A stretch of 64,000 bases of DNA from CAWEQW01 sp963811365 (GCA_963811365.1 CAWEQW010000008.1:496001-560000), one strand, 5' to 3'. Shown: positions 43,105 through 52,309, numbered from the stretch's first letter. The notes: a model not told the origin generated them from the letters alone. Numbers and translations: made by a program.

Positions 43105-43596
43105 TCAGCCCTGGTGGCCGCGCGCCGACTCCGGCAGGTCGGGCAGGACGCCGGTCTTCTCGTAGTCGGCGAGCATCGCGATCCGCCGGGAGTGCCGCTC
43201 CTCGCCGCTGTACGGCATCTCGAGGAAGATCCGCACGAAACGGGTCATGTCCTCGACCGGGTGCATCCGGCCGCCGACCGAGAGCACGTTGGCGTCGTTG
43301 TGCTCGCGGGCCAGCCGCGCCGTCACGTCGCTCCAGGCCAGGGCCGCCCGCACGCCGCGCACCTTGTTGGCCGCGATCTGCTCGCCGTTGCCGGAGCCGC
43401 CGATGACCACGCCGAGGCTGCCCTCGTCGTCGGCCACCGCGGCGGCCGCCCGCAGGCAGAACACCGGGTAGTCGTCGAGGGCGTCGTACACGAACGGACC
43501 GTGGTCCACCGCTTCGTAGCCCTGGTCGGTGAGCCAGTGCAGCAGGTGGTCCTTGAGCTCGAGGCCGGCGTGGTCGGAGCCGAGGTGGACGCGCAT
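43105..43596 (-). CDS. rpiB: Ribose-5-phosphate isomerase B
   Basis: 163 residues. Interconverts ribose 5-phosphate and ribulose 5-phosphate in the pentose phosphate pathway. Key segments: MRVHLGSDHAGLELKDHL, VIGGSGNGEQIAANKVRGVR and ALAWSDVTARLAREHNDANV. The glutamate in GNGEQ and absence of the catalytic Cys used by other RpiBs match the actinobacterial subtype. Confidence 0.96.
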   Translation of the reverse strand: MRVHLGSDHAGLELKDHLLHWLTDQGYEAVDHGPFVYDALDDYPVFCLRAAAAVADDEGSLGVVIGGSGNGEQIAANKVRGVRAALAWSDVTARLAREHNDANVLSVGGRMHPVEDMTRFVRIFLEMPYSGEERHSRRIAMLADYEKTGVLPDLPESARGHQG

Positions 43597-43637
43597 GCGG
43601 CAAGGCTATCCGGCGGGCCGCGCCGCCGACCGGCCGC

Positions 43638-45431
43638 TCAGCCGCCGAGCCGGGCGAGCTCCTCGTCCACGACCGACGGGTCGAGCTTGGTGAACACCGG
43701 CGTCGGCCTGGCGATCGGCGTCCCCGGCGTCACGGTGCGACGCTCCCAGCGCGGCGTCGCGGAGTACTCGCCGGTGAGGACGGGATACGACGGGCCGCCG
43801 TCGAGGTCCTCCACCTCCTCGATCACCGGCATCGGCGCGACGTCTCCGGCGCCGCCGAGCGCGAGGTCCACGGCGTTCGCGGCGTGCGGCAGGAACGGCG
43901 AGAGCAGCAGGTTGCAGTCGCTGACCGCCTGCACCGCGACGTGCAGCACGGTCGCGAGCCGCCCGCGCTGGTCCGCCGCCTTGAGCTGCCAGGGCGCCAT
44001 GTCGCTGACGTACTTGTTGACCTCCGCGACCGCCCGCATCGCCTCGGACAGCGCCTGCTTCTGCCGGTGCCGGGCGATCAGGCTGCCCACCGTGTCGAAC
44101 GCGGTCAGCAGGCCGTCGAGCAGGGCGGTGTCCTCCGCGGTCGGCTCGTCGAGATCCGGGATCTCCCCGAAGTTCTTGGCGACCAGGGTCGCGGTGCGGT
44201 TGACCAGGTTGCCCCAGCCGGCCACCAGCTCGTCGTTGGTGCGGCGGACGAACTCCGCCCAGGTGAAGTCGCTGTCCTGGTTCTCCGGGCCGGCCGCCGA
44301 GATGAAGTAGCGCAGCGCGTCCGGCTGGTAGCGCGACAGCACGTCGCGGACGAAGATCACCACGGCCTTGGACGAGGAGAACTTGCGGCCCTCCATCGTC
44401 AGGAACTCGCTCGACACCACCTCGGTGGGCAGGTTGAGCACGCCGTACGCGCCCGGCTCGCCACCGCGGCTGCCGAGCCCGTCGTAGGCCAGGAGCTCGG
44501 CCGGCCAGATCTGGGAGTGGAAGGTGATGTTGTCCTTGCCCATGAAGTAGTACGACAGGGCGTCGGGGTCGTTCCACCACGCCCGCCAGCGGTCCGGCTC
44601 CCCGAGGCGGCGGGCCCACTCGATGGACGCGGACAGGTAGCCGATCACCGCGTCGAACCAGACGTAGAGCCGCTTCGTCGGGTTGTCGCGCCAGCCGTCC
44701 AGCGGCACCGGGATGCCCCAGTCGATGTCGCGGGTCATCGCGCGCGGCTTGATGTCCTCGAGGATGTTCTGGCTGAACTTGATGACGTTGGGCCGCCAGG
44801 TGCCCGAGGCCTCGCGGTCGTCCAGCCACTCCTTCAGCGCGTCGGCGAGCGCCGGGAGGTCGAGGAAGAGGTGCTGGGTCTCCACGAACTCCGGGACCTC
44901 GCCGTTGATCCGGCTGTGCGGGGCGATGAGGTCCGTCGGGTCGAGCTGGTTGCCGCAGTTGTCGCACTGGTCGCCGCGCGCGCCGTCGTACCCGCAGATC
45001 GGGCAGATGCCCTCGATGTAGCGGTCCGGCAGCGTGCGGCCCGTCGACGGCGAGATCGCGCCCTTGGTGGTGCGCTCGACGAGGTAGCCGTTGCGGTGCA
45101 CGGTGGCGAACATCTCCTGGGCCACCGCGTAGTGGTTGCGCGTCGTGGTCCGGGTGAACAGGTCGTAGGACAGCCCGAGGTCGTGGAGGTCCTGGACGAT
45201 CACCCGGTTGTTGCGGTCTGCGAGCTCGCGGGGGGTGACCCCCTCGACGTCCGCGGCGACCAGGATCGGGGTGCCGTGCTCGTCGGTGCCGGAGACCATG
45301 AGCACGTCGTGGCCGGCCATCCGCATGTAGCGGCTGAACACGTCGGAGGGCACGCCGAAACCGGCCACGTGGCCGATGTGGCGCGGGCCGTTGGCGTACG
45401 GCCAGGCGACGGCGGACAGGACTTTGCTCAT
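43638..45431 (-). CDS. metG: Methionine-tRNA ligase
   Basis: 597 residues. HIGH motif is HIGH at 18-21; a zinc knuckle has C143, C146, C156 and C159 (CPIC/CDNC); the KMSKS loop is KFSSSK (350-355), a known variant. VSGTDEHGTPI and WFDAVIGYL are conserved synthetase blocks. The anticodon-binding helices follow, without a C-terminal dimerisation domain. A palindromic repeat lies 77-164 bp upstream of the ATG. Confidence 0.97.
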   Translation of the reverse strand: MSKVLSAVAWPYANGPRHIGHVAGFGVPSDVFSRYMRMAGHDVLMVSGTDEHGTPILVAADVEGVTPRELADRNNRVIVQDLHDLGLSYDLFTRTTTRNHYAVAQEMFATVHRNGYLVERTTKGAISPSTGRTLPDRYIEGICPICGYDGARGDQCDNCGNQLDPTDLIAPHSRINGEVPEFVETQHLFLDLPALADALKEWLDDREASGTWRPNVIKFSQNILEDIKPRAMTRDIDWGIPVPLDGWRDNPTKRLYVWFDAVIGYLSASIEWARRLGEPDRWRAWWNDPDALSYYFMGKDNITFHSQIWPAELLAYDGLGSRGGEPGAYGVLNLPTEVVSSEFLTMEGRKFSSSKAVVIFVRDVLSRYQPDALRYFISAAGPENQDSDFTWAEFVRRTNDELVAGWGNLVNRTATLVAKNFGEIPDLDEPTAEDTALLDGLLTAFDTVGSLIARHRQKQALSEAMRAVAEVNKYVSDMAPWQLKAADQRGRLATVLHVAVQAVSDCNLLLSPFLPHAANAVDLALGGAGDVAPMPVIEEVEDLDGGPSYPVLTGEYSATPRWERRTVTPGTPIARPTPVFTKLDPSVVDEELARLGG

Positions 45432-45507
45432 GGGCTGATCCTATGAGCAGCCGCAATCGGGTTGCCGCGGCCGGGGAGCGGGTGGCTGCCGGGCGGGCGT
45501 CCGGGGA

Positions 45508-45595
45508 GGTTCACCATGGTATGCAGCCGAACCTGCCCTTCCCACGACGTACACCTCGTGGGAGGCGGAGGTCGCCCTGCATACCGTGGTGAACC
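45508..45595. repeat. 88-bp palindromic repeat (full copy)
   Basis: Left arm begins GGTTCACCATGGTATGCAG (45508-45526) and right arm ends CTGCATACCGTGGTGAACC (45577-45595), near-perfect complements. The centre is CCCACGACGTACACCTCGTGGG (45541-45562, written here as two parts: CCCACGACGTA and CACCTCGTGGG). A half copy is at 7652-7706. No coding capacity; a REP or MITE-like element is likely. Confidence 0.85.
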
Positions 45596-45640
45596 CACCG
45601 CGCCCGCCCCGCCGCGCCGCGGCACGCCACCAGCCGGCAG

Positions 45641-46621
45641 TCAGGCGTGGGCGCGCAGCACGGCCAGCTGGCTCTCCAGGTCGGCGAGGGCGCGTACGTC
45701 GTCGGGGTCACCGGCGTGCGGCCGCGCGAGGCGTACGGCGTGCTCCGCGACCTCACCGAGCCGCCACTCGATGTCGAACAGCTCCACGGTGTCCGACGAG
45801 AGCGGGCCGGGTCGCCCACCGGCGGCGACGTAGGACTCGAGCGGCAGCGGCGTGCGCGCGCCCGAGAGCACCGTCCGCAGGTCGCGCTCGCGTGGCGCAA
45901 GGGCCAGGCCCTCCCAGCCCACCAGCCGGAGGCCGTGCTCGGTGCGCAGCAGGTTCGCGGTGTGCGGCGCGCCGTGGGTGAGCACCCACCGGTCGGCCGC
46001 GCCGCGCACCGCCGCCACGAGCAGGTCGAAGCGGCGCAGGGCGGCCTCGACGGCCGGCCGGGCCCGGTCGAGCAGCCGGCCGGCCCTCGGCGACAGCGGC
46101 CCGGCCGTCCAGTCGGCGTCCCGCACCACCCGCACCAGGCCCGCCCGGCGTGCGTCCGACCGCCAGCCGATCGCCGGAGCCCACGGGCGCACCTGCGGCG
46201 GATGCGGCATCGCGTGCAGCCGCCCGAGCAGCGCGGCCGCCGCAGCGCGCTCGTCGTCGTCGGCGAAGCTGCCGTCCCCGGTGCTGCCGACCGCGTACCG
46301 AGTCACCGACAGCAGGTAGCCGGGCGAGAGGTCGACCGCGATCCGGCCGTTGCGGTCCCGGGTCGGCGCCAGCACGAAGTCGAGCTCGGCGGCCAGGGTG
46401 GCCGCGCCGTCGTAGCCGCTGACCCGCTGCAGCCGGTCATCGGCGGTCGCCGGCACGTCGGCGGTCGCGAACCATCGGGGCGCGTGCGCGTCACCCACCA
46501 TCCAGTGGAACGCCCCGACCCCCACCGGGAGGTGCTCGGCGCGCACCGCAGCGCCGTCCCAGCGGGCGCGCACCTGGTCGAGCACCCGCCGGGCGGGAAG
46601 ATCGGACGGCTCGACGATCAC
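45641..46621 (-). CDS. Kinase-fold (APH-like) protein with altered catalytic residues
   Basis: 326 residues. The overall pattern is of aminoglycoside/choline-type phosphotransferases: a late catalytic loop VLTHGAPHTANLL and then LRLVGWEGLALAPRERDL. In active members the loop is HG[DE]PHxxN and the metal motif is VDW[DE]. Here the acid is Ala218 and the metal Asp is Gly235, while H216 and N223 remain. It is therefore probably a pseudokinase or uses other chemistry. Substrate unknown. Located between metG and the DsbA-like gene; it is 40 bp from the latter on the same strand. Confidence 0.8.
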   Translation of the reverse strand: MIVEPSDLPARRVLDQVRARWDGAAVRAEHLPVGVGAFHWMVGDAHAPRWFATADVPATADDRLQRVSGYDGAATLAAELDFVLAPTRDRNGRIAVDLSPGYLLSVTRYAVGSTGDGSFADDDERAAAAALLGRLHAMPHPPQVRPWAPAIGWRSDARRAGLVRVVRDADWTAGPLSPRAGRLLDRARPAVEAALRRFDLLVAAVRGAADRWVLTHGAPHTANLLRTEHGLRLVGWEGLALAPRERDLRTVLSGARTPLPLESYVAAGGRPGPLSSDTVELFDIEWRLGEVAEHAVRLARPHAGDPDDVRALADLESQLAVLRAHA

Positions 46622-46662
46622 GCGTGCAGCCTAGGTGCCGGTGGGCCGCACTGCGGGAGATG

Positions 46663-47283
46663 TCAGGAGAAGTCCGGGCCCTTGTCGCGGCTGCGCTTGA
46701 GCTCGAAGAACCCCGGGGTCCCGGCGACCAGCACCACGCCGTCCCAGAGGCGGCCGGCCTCCTCGCCCTTGGGGGCCGGGGTGACGACCGGCCCGAAGAA
46801 CGCGACACCCTCGACGGCGATGACCGGGGTGCCGACGTCCATGCCGACCAGGTCCATGCCCGCGTGGTGCGACTTGCGGAGGTCGTCGTCGTACGCCGTG
46901 GAGTCCATCGCGTCGGCCAGCGAGGTGGGCAGCCGGGCCTCCTCGAGCGCCTCCTCGACCAGCGCACGGTCGATCTCGCGCCCCTCGAGGTGGATCCGGT
47001 TGCCGAGCGCGGTGTACAGCGGCAGCAGCACCTGGTCCCCCTCGGACTGCGCGGCGGCGACCGCCACCCTCACCGGTCCCCAGGCGCGCGCCATCAGGTC
47101 GGCGTAGTCCTCCGGCAGGTCGCGGCCCTCGTTCAGGACGGCCAGACTCATCACATGGAAGGACGGGGCGATCCGGCGCACCTCGGCGACCTCGAGCAGC
47201 CAGCGCGAGGTCATCCAGGCCCAGGGACAGGCGGGGTCGAACCAGAAGTCGACGGGGGTCCGGCCGTCGGTCTGCTCGGTCAT
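46663..47283 (-). CDS. DsbA-family thioredoxin-fold protein (Rv2466c-like)
   Basis: 206 residues from ATG 47283 (AGGAG upstream). Thioredoxin fold with helical insert: VDFWFDPACPWAWMTSRW, GDQVLLPLYTALGNRIH, GTPVIAVEGVAFFGPV. Mycobacterial Rv2466c, a mycothiol-dependent reductase, has CPWC; here it is CPWA (C19, A22), so only the first active Cys is left and a monothiol mechanism is implied. It is divergent from pepN, the same order as in Mycobacterium. Confidence 0.9.
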   Translation of the reverse strand: MTEQTDGRTPVDFWFDPACPWAWMTSRWLLEVAEVRRIAPSFHVMSLAVLNEGRDLPEDYADLMARAWGPVRVAVAAAQSEGDQVLLPLYTALGNRIHLEGREIDRALVEEALEEARLPTSLADAMDSTAYDDDLRKSHHAGMDLVGMDVGTPVIAVEGVAFFGPVVTPAPKGEEAGRLWDGVVLVAGTPGFFELKRSRDKGPDFS

Positions 47284-47404
47284 CGATGAGCTCCTGTGGG
47301 GGTGTGCGACGGGTCGTGACGGCCCGAGAGCGGTCGTCACGTGGCGCTGGGTGGAACCCCACCCGCACCTGTCCTGTTCCCGAACCGGGTGCAAGGATGC
47401 ACGC

Positions 47405-49948
47405 ATGCCTGGAACGAACCTCACCCGCGCGGAGGCGCAGACCCGCGCCGCGAGCCTCGCCGTCGACTCCTACACCGTGGACCTCGACCTGACGACCGGC
47501 GAGAGCACCTTCGCCTCGACGACCGTCATCCGGTTCTCGTGCTCCGAGCCGGGGAGCTCCACCTTCGCCGACCTGGTCGGTGCCACGGTGCACCAGGTCA
47601 CCCTCAACGGACGGTCGCTCGCCCCCGGCGAGGTGTACGCCGACAACCGGATCGCCCTCGACGACCTCGCGGCCGACAACGAGCTGCGCGTCGTGGCCGA
47701 CTGCGCCTACAGCCGCACCGGCGAGGGCCTGCACCGGTTCGTGGACCCCGCCGACGACCGGGTCTACCTCTACACCCAGTTCGAGGTCCCCGACGCCCGC
47801 CGCGTCTACACCACGTTCGAGCAGCCCGACCTCAAGGGCACCTTCACCTTCACCGTCACGGCTCCGGAGCACTGGAAGGTGGTCTCGAACGCGGCGACGC
47901 CGACTCCCGAGGCCACTGGCGCCGGCACGGCGGTGTGGCGGTTCCCCGCGACGGCGCGCATCTCGACGTACGTCACCGCGCTGGTAGCCGGCGAGTACCA
48001 CGAGGTGCTCGACAGCTACGTCGGCGCGCACGGCGAGATCCCGCTGGGCCACTACTGCCGTCAGTCGATGGCCCAGCACCTCGACGTCGAGGCGCTCCTG
48101 GAGATCACCAAGCAGGGCTTCGCGTTCTTCGAGGAGGCCTTCGACTACCCCTACCCGTTCGGGAAGTACGACCAGGCGTACGTGCCGGAGTACAACATGG
48201 GCGCGATGGAGAACGCGGGCTGCATCACCTTCCGCGACGAGTACCTCCCGCGCAGCCGCGAGACGCACGCCTTCTACGAGCAGCGGGCCAACACCGTCCT
48301 CCACGAGATGGCGCACATGTGGTTCGGCGACCTCGTGACGATGAAGTGGTGGGACGACCTCTGGCTCAACGAGTCGTTCGCGGAGTGGGCCTCGCACCAC
48401 GCCTCTGCCCGCGCGACCGCGTACGTCGACGCCTGGACCGGCTTCACCAACGCCCGGAAGAACTGGGCCTACCGGCAGGACCAGCTGCCGTCGACGCACC
48501 CGATCGCCGCTGACAACTACGACCTCGAGGCCGTCGAGGTGAACTTCGACGGGATCACCTACGCCAAGGGCGCCTCGTCGCTCAAGCAGCTCGTGGCCTG
48601 GGTGGGCGAGGACGAGTTCCTGCGGGGGCTGCGCGCGTACTTCGAGCAGCACGCCTTCGGCAACAGCGAGCTGGCCGACCTGCTGGGCGCGCTCGAGCAG
48701 GCGTCCGGCCGCGACCTGCAGGCGTGGGCGGCCGAGTGGCTGCAGACCTCCGGGGTGAACACCCTCAGCCCCGACCTCCAGGTCGCCGAGGACGGCACGT
48801 TCCGCTCCTTCACGGTGGTGCAGACCGCGCACCCGGACTTCCCGACGCTGCGCCGGCACCGCATCGGCATCGGCCTCTACGACCGCGTCGACGGCCGGCT
48901 GGTCCGTCGTAGGTCGGTGGAGACCGACGTGGTCGGCGAGCGCACCGACGTCCAGGCGCTCGTCGGCGAGCGCCGTCCCGACCTGGTGCTGCTCAACGAC
49001 GGCGACCTCACCTACGCCAAGATCCGGCTCGACGACCGGTCACTGCGCACGGTCGTGGAGTCGGTCGACACCCTCGACGACTCGCTGGCCCGGGCCCTGT
49101 GCTGGGGCGCCGCGTGGGACATGACCCGCGACGCCGAGATGCGCGCCTCGGACTTCGTGTCGCTGGTTCTGCAGGGGGTCGGCTCCGAGAGCGACCTGAC
49201 CGCCGTGGGCCGGCTCCCCCAGTACGCCAAGCAGGCTGTCGACACCTTCTCCGCTCCCGCACACCGCGCAGCGCTGCAGCACACCTGGGAGCAGGGGCTG
49301 CGCAAGCTGCTGGAGAACGCCGCCCCCGGCAGCGACCACCAGCTGTCGTTCGCCCGGGCGTACGCCGCCTCCGCGCGCAGCGAGCACGCCCTCGACCTGC
49401 TCGCCGGGCTGCTCGACGGCTCGCAGAGCGTCGCGGGCCTGGTCGTGGACACCGACCTGCGCTGGTCGCTCGTCTCCGCGCTCGCCGCGCGAGGTCGCGC
49501 GGACCAGGCGCTCCTCGACGCCGAGCTCGCCCGCGACAACACCATCTCGGGCCAGGAGCACGCCGCAGCCGCCCGGGCGATGCTGCCGACCCCGGAGGCC
49601 AAGGAGTCGGCCTGGCACGACGCGGTCGTGCGTGACGACGTCCCCAACGAGACCCAGCGCAGCATCGCGGTGTCGTTCCAGGTCTCGGGCCAGGACGATG
49701 TGCTCGCTCCGTTCGTGGACCGCTATCTGGACGTCGCGGCCACGATCTGGGAGAAGAAGGGCACCCAGCGGGCCACCGTGGTGCTCCAGGGGCTGTTCCC
49801 CCGGGCGCTCTGCACCCAGGAGACCCTCGACCGGGTCCGCGGGTGGCTCGCCACGACGAACGCCAACCCGGCCGCCAAGCGGTACGTCGGCGAGGGCGCG
49901 GCGGACCTCGAGCGGGCGCTCGCCGCGCAGGCGCTCGACGCGAGCTGA
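47405..49948 (+). CDS. pepN: Aminopeptidase N (M1 metallopeptidase)
   Basis: 847 residues from ATG 47405. Exopeptidase motif GAMEN (266-270), zinc site HEMAH (H300, H304) with E323 in NESFAEW, catalytic E301, and the C-terminal ERAP1-like domain. It trims N-terminal residues of peptides in the cytoplasm and works downstream of proteases such as Clp. Divergent from the DsbA-like gene, convergent with DUF5130. Confidence 0.96.
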   Translation: MPGTNLTRAEAQTRAASLAVDSYTVDLDLTTGESTFASTTVIRFSCSEPGSSTFADLVGATVHQVTLNGRSLAPGEVYADNRIALDDLAADNELRVVADCAYSRTGEGLHRFVDPADDRVYLYTQFEVPDARRVYTTFEQPDLKGTFTFTVTAPEHWKVVSNAATPTPEATGAGTAVWRFPATARISTYVTALVAGEYHEVLDSYVGAHGEIPLGHYCRQSMAQHLDVEALLEITKQGFAFFEEAFDYPYPFGKYDQAYVPEYNMGAMENAGCITFRDEYLPRSRETHAFYEQRANTVLHEMAHMWFGDLVTMKWWDDLWLNESFAEWASHHASARATAYVDAWTGFTNARKNWAYRQDQLPSTHPIAADNYDLEAVEVNFDGITYAKGASSLKQLVAWVGEDEFLRGLRAYFEQHAFGNSELADLLGALEQASGRDLQAWAAEWLQTSGVNTLSPDLQVAEDGTFRSFTVVQTAHPDFPTLRRHRIGIGLYDRVDGRLVRRRSVETDVVGERTDVQALVGERRPDLVLLNDGDLTYAKIRLDDRSLRTVVESVDTLDDSLARALCWGAAWDMTRDAEMRASDFVSLVLQGVGSESDLTAVGRLPQYAKQAVDTFSAPAHRAALQHTWEQGLRKLLENAAPGSDHQLSFARAYAASARSEHALDLLAGLLDGSQSVAGLVVDTDLRWSLVSALAARGRADQALLDAELARDNTISGQEHAAAARAMLPTPEAKESAWHDAVVRDDVPNETQRSIAVSFQVSGQDDVLAPFVDRYLDVAATIWEKKGTQRATVVLQGLFPRALCTQETLDRVRGWLATTNANPAAKRYVGEGAADLERALAAQALDAS

Positions 49949-49993
49949 CCGGCAGTCTCACGCGGGCAGCGAGGCCGGGTCTCCCGTGGGGAC

Positions 49994-50395
49994 TCAGCCC
50001 TGCTGCTCGGCGTGCAGCATCCGCGGCTTGCGGGCGTGCTCGGCCAGCATCATCACCCCGCGGGTGATGCCGCCCACGAGGTCACCGGCGGCGAACGCGC
50101 TCTGCATCGAGAGCGCCGTCAGCCGCACCGTCGGGTCGTCGAGGTCACGACGTACCCCGGACCCGGTCACGATCTCGACGATCCGCGCACCGGGGTCCAC
50201 CATCACCAGCACCGAGCGGGCCGGTGCCGTGAGCGCGGCGTGCAGGTGCTCGGCGAACGGGCGCGTCTCGGAGCCGGCAGCCCCGACGAACACCGAGAAC
50301 TCGTAGCGGCAGATGGTCTCCGCGTCGCGGATCGCCTTGTCGATCTCGTGGCGCTCGGACGCCGTGAAGCCGTCACCAGTGGGCACTTGCGCCAC
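49994..50395 (-). CDS. DUF5130 / TPM-like small protein
   Basis: 133 residues from GTG 50395 (GGGGAG upstream). Central part YEFSVFVGAAGSETRPFAEH and SVLVMVDPGARIVEIVTG resembles the TPM (phosphatase-like) fold used by the DUF5130 family of actinobacteria. It carries no membrane helix. Its 5' end overlaps the preceding membrane gene by 23 bp. Function not established. Confidence 0.8.
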   Translation of the reverse strand: MAQVPTGDGFTASERHEIDKAIRDAETICRYEFSVFVGAAGSETRPFAEHLHAALTAPARSVLVMVDPGARIVEIVTGSGVRRDLDDPTVRLTALSMQSAFAAGDLVGGITRGVMMLAEHARKPRMLHAEQQG

Positions 50396-50750
50396 CTCGC
50401 TCCCCGCTCGCCTCGAGCTGCTTGGGGTCGACCTGCTCGGCGGCGGCCACCCCGTCGCGCGGGCCGCCGAACCACTCCGGCTCGTTGTGCCAGGCCAGGC
50501 CCGGCTGGTACTTCTCACCCTTCACGAGCGAGGGCACCAGCACCAGCAGCGTGATCACGATGATGAGCGACAGCGGGATGATGAGGTAGATCAGCAGGGC
50601 GTGCATCACCGAGACGTGCGGGGAGGAGCCCCACGACTGCGGCGGCGAGGCGAACGCGGGGCCGGCCGCGACGGCCAGCACGACGGCCGGCGTGAACGCC
50701 AGCGCGCGAGCGAGCCGCCGGCGGCTGCGACGGGTGAGGTGGTCGGTCAC
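50373..50750 (-). CDS. Small actinobacterial membrane protein
   Basis: 125 residues from GTG 50750: an N-terminal hydrophobic segment like a signal peptide (LAFTPAVVLAVAAGPAFASP), one strong helix (MHALLIYLIIPLSLIIVITLL) and a conserved-looking tail (VKGEKYQPGLAWHNEPEWFG). It is divergent from mscS over 60 bp and overlaps the DUF5130 gene, so the two are likely one unit. Function unknown. Confidence 0.78.
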   Translation of the reverse strand: MTDHLTRRSRRRLARALAFTPAVVLAVAAGPAFASPPQSWGSSPHVSVMHALLIYLIIPLSLIIVITLLVLVPSLVKGEKYQPGLAWHNEPEWFGGPRDGVAAAEQVDPKQLEASGERGGASAHW

Positions 50751-50810
50751 ACGAGCAAGGGTACCCAACCCGTTTGAGGGCCTTCGCGGCCGTCTCGTAG
50801 CCTGCCAGGC

Positions 50811-51838
50811 ATGTCCTTCCTCGACACCGCACACCCCTGCGGCACGGGCGACACGTGGTGCACCTACGTGCATGACCTGACCGGGAACGACTGGCTCGCC
50901 CAAGCCGCGAACTGGCTCGTCGCCAAGCCGCTCGCCCTGCTGGGGCTCTTCGTGCTGGCCGTGGTCGTCCGCTGGATCGTCCACCGCGTCATCGACCGCC
51001 TCGCCGGCCGCGCCGCGGAGGGTCTGCCGACCCCGATGCTGCGACACCGCCGCCAGCTCGACGAGAACCCGTCCATCGGCATCGGGCCAGCTCCGGGCGC
51101 CGAGTGCAGCGGGCCGGCGCGATGGCCTCACTGCTCAAGAGCATCACCTCGATCGTGGTCTGGACGATCTTCGGGATCATGGCGATCGCCGAGCTCGGCT
51201 ACCCGGTGGGTCCGCTGCTCGCGAGCGCCGGGATCGTCGGCATCGCGCTGGGCTTCGGCGCCCAGAGCCTGGTCAAGGACTTCCTCGCCGGCGTCTTCAT
51301 GATCTTCGAGGACCAGTACGGCGTGGGAGACGTGGTCGACCTCGGCGAGGCCGGCGGCACCGTCGAGGCGGTGGGGCTGCGGGTGACCCGGCTGCGCGAC
51401 GTCCAGGGCACCGTCTGGTATGTCCGCAACGGCGAGGTGCTGCGGGTCGGCAACCAGAGCCAGAACTGGGCGCGCACCGTGCTCGACGTGCCGGTGGGCC
51501 ACGGCGAGGACCTCCGGCGCGCGCAGGGGGTGCTGCGCGACGTGGCGCACGACGTGTGGGACGACGAGGAGTTCAAGGGGCTGATCATCGAGGAGCCCGA
51601 GGTATGGGGCGTGGAGGAGCTGACCCCGGAGTGGATCACCCTGCGGGTCACGCTGAAGACCGCGCCGCTCGAGCAGTGGGCGGTTGCCCGGGAGATGCGG
51701 CAGCGGATCAAGGCGAGGTTCGACTACGAGGGGATCGAGTGGGGGGGAGAGGCCCGGCCGTCCCGCGACGTGTTCGTCCGGGACGGCCGTCCTGCCGCTG
51801 CCCTCGACCGCCTCAGGCCAGTGACGCGTCGAGCGTGA
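50811..51838 (+). pseudogene. MscS-family mechanosensitive channel, frameshifted
   Basis: The first part (ATG 50811) has a membrane helix (LLGLFVLAVVVRWIVHRVID) and reads to about 51080. After that the family pattern continues in another frame: RRVQRAGAMASLLKSIT, the pore helix GIVGIALGFGAQSLVKDFLA, the beta domain FEDQYGVGDVVDLGE and VWYVRNGEVLRVGN, to the stop at 51838. A single indel between about 51060 and 51095 splits the gene. The downstream part alone, from GTG 51104, lacks the first helix. Either a broken gene or a sequencing error. Its 3' end overlaps the convergent osmC-like gene by 26 bp. Confidence 0.85.
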
Positions 51839-52238
51839 TCGTGGTGGCGGCGAGCGCCTGGGAGACGGGGCAGTTCTCCTTGGCGTCCTCGGCGGCGCGT
51901 GCGAAGTCCTCGGCCGAGATGCCCTCGACCGCGCCGACCACCGTGAGGTGGATGCCGGTGATGCCCGTGCCGGGCTGGAAGCTCACGTCGGCCCGGGTGT
52001 CGAGGCTCTGCGGCGGCGTGCCCGCCTGCGCGAGCCCGTTCGACAGCGCCATCGAGTAGCAGGAGGAGTGCGCCGCGGCGATCAGCTCCTCCGGGCTGGT
52101 CCTGCCGTCGGGCTCCTCGGCGCGCGAGGCCCAGGTGACGTCGTAGGTCCCGATGCCGGAGGAGTCCAGCGAGACCTTGCCGGAGCCCTCGAACAGCGAG
52201 CCCTGCCAGCTCGTCCTGGCGGTGCGGGTGGTGGCCAT
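51813..52238 (-). CDS. osmC: OsmC-family organic hydroperoxide reductase
   Basis: 141 residues from ATG 52238 (GAGGAG upstream). Redox cysteines C60 (AAHSSCYSMAL) and C123 (ENCPVSQAL) are both present, plus RTSPEELIAAAHSS. It reduces organic hydroperoxides in the cytoplasm with thiol reductants. Divergent from the haemoglobin gene by 71 bp. Confidence 0.95.
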   Translation of the reverse strand: MATTRTARTSWQGSLFEGSGKVSLDSSGIGTYDVTWASRAEEPDGRTSPEELIAAAHSSCYSMALSNGLAQAGTPPQSLDTRADVSFQPGTGITGIHLTVVGAVEGISAEDFARAAEDAKENCPVSQALAATTITLDASLA

Positions 52239-52309
52239 AACATCTCCTCGAAGTTGTCGCGTCGGACAGTCCTGGTCGTCGATCTTGCCCGGTCGGCGAC
52301 AATACATGC

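Noticed and set aside
40406..43603. 1065-codon minus-strand frame across the phosphatase, glycosylase and rpiB genes
   Set aside because: Out-of-frame shadow; the true genes in another frame have complete motifs.
44373..44390. KFSSSK in place of KMSKS in MetG
   Set aside because: A known variant of this loop in MetRS, not a defect.
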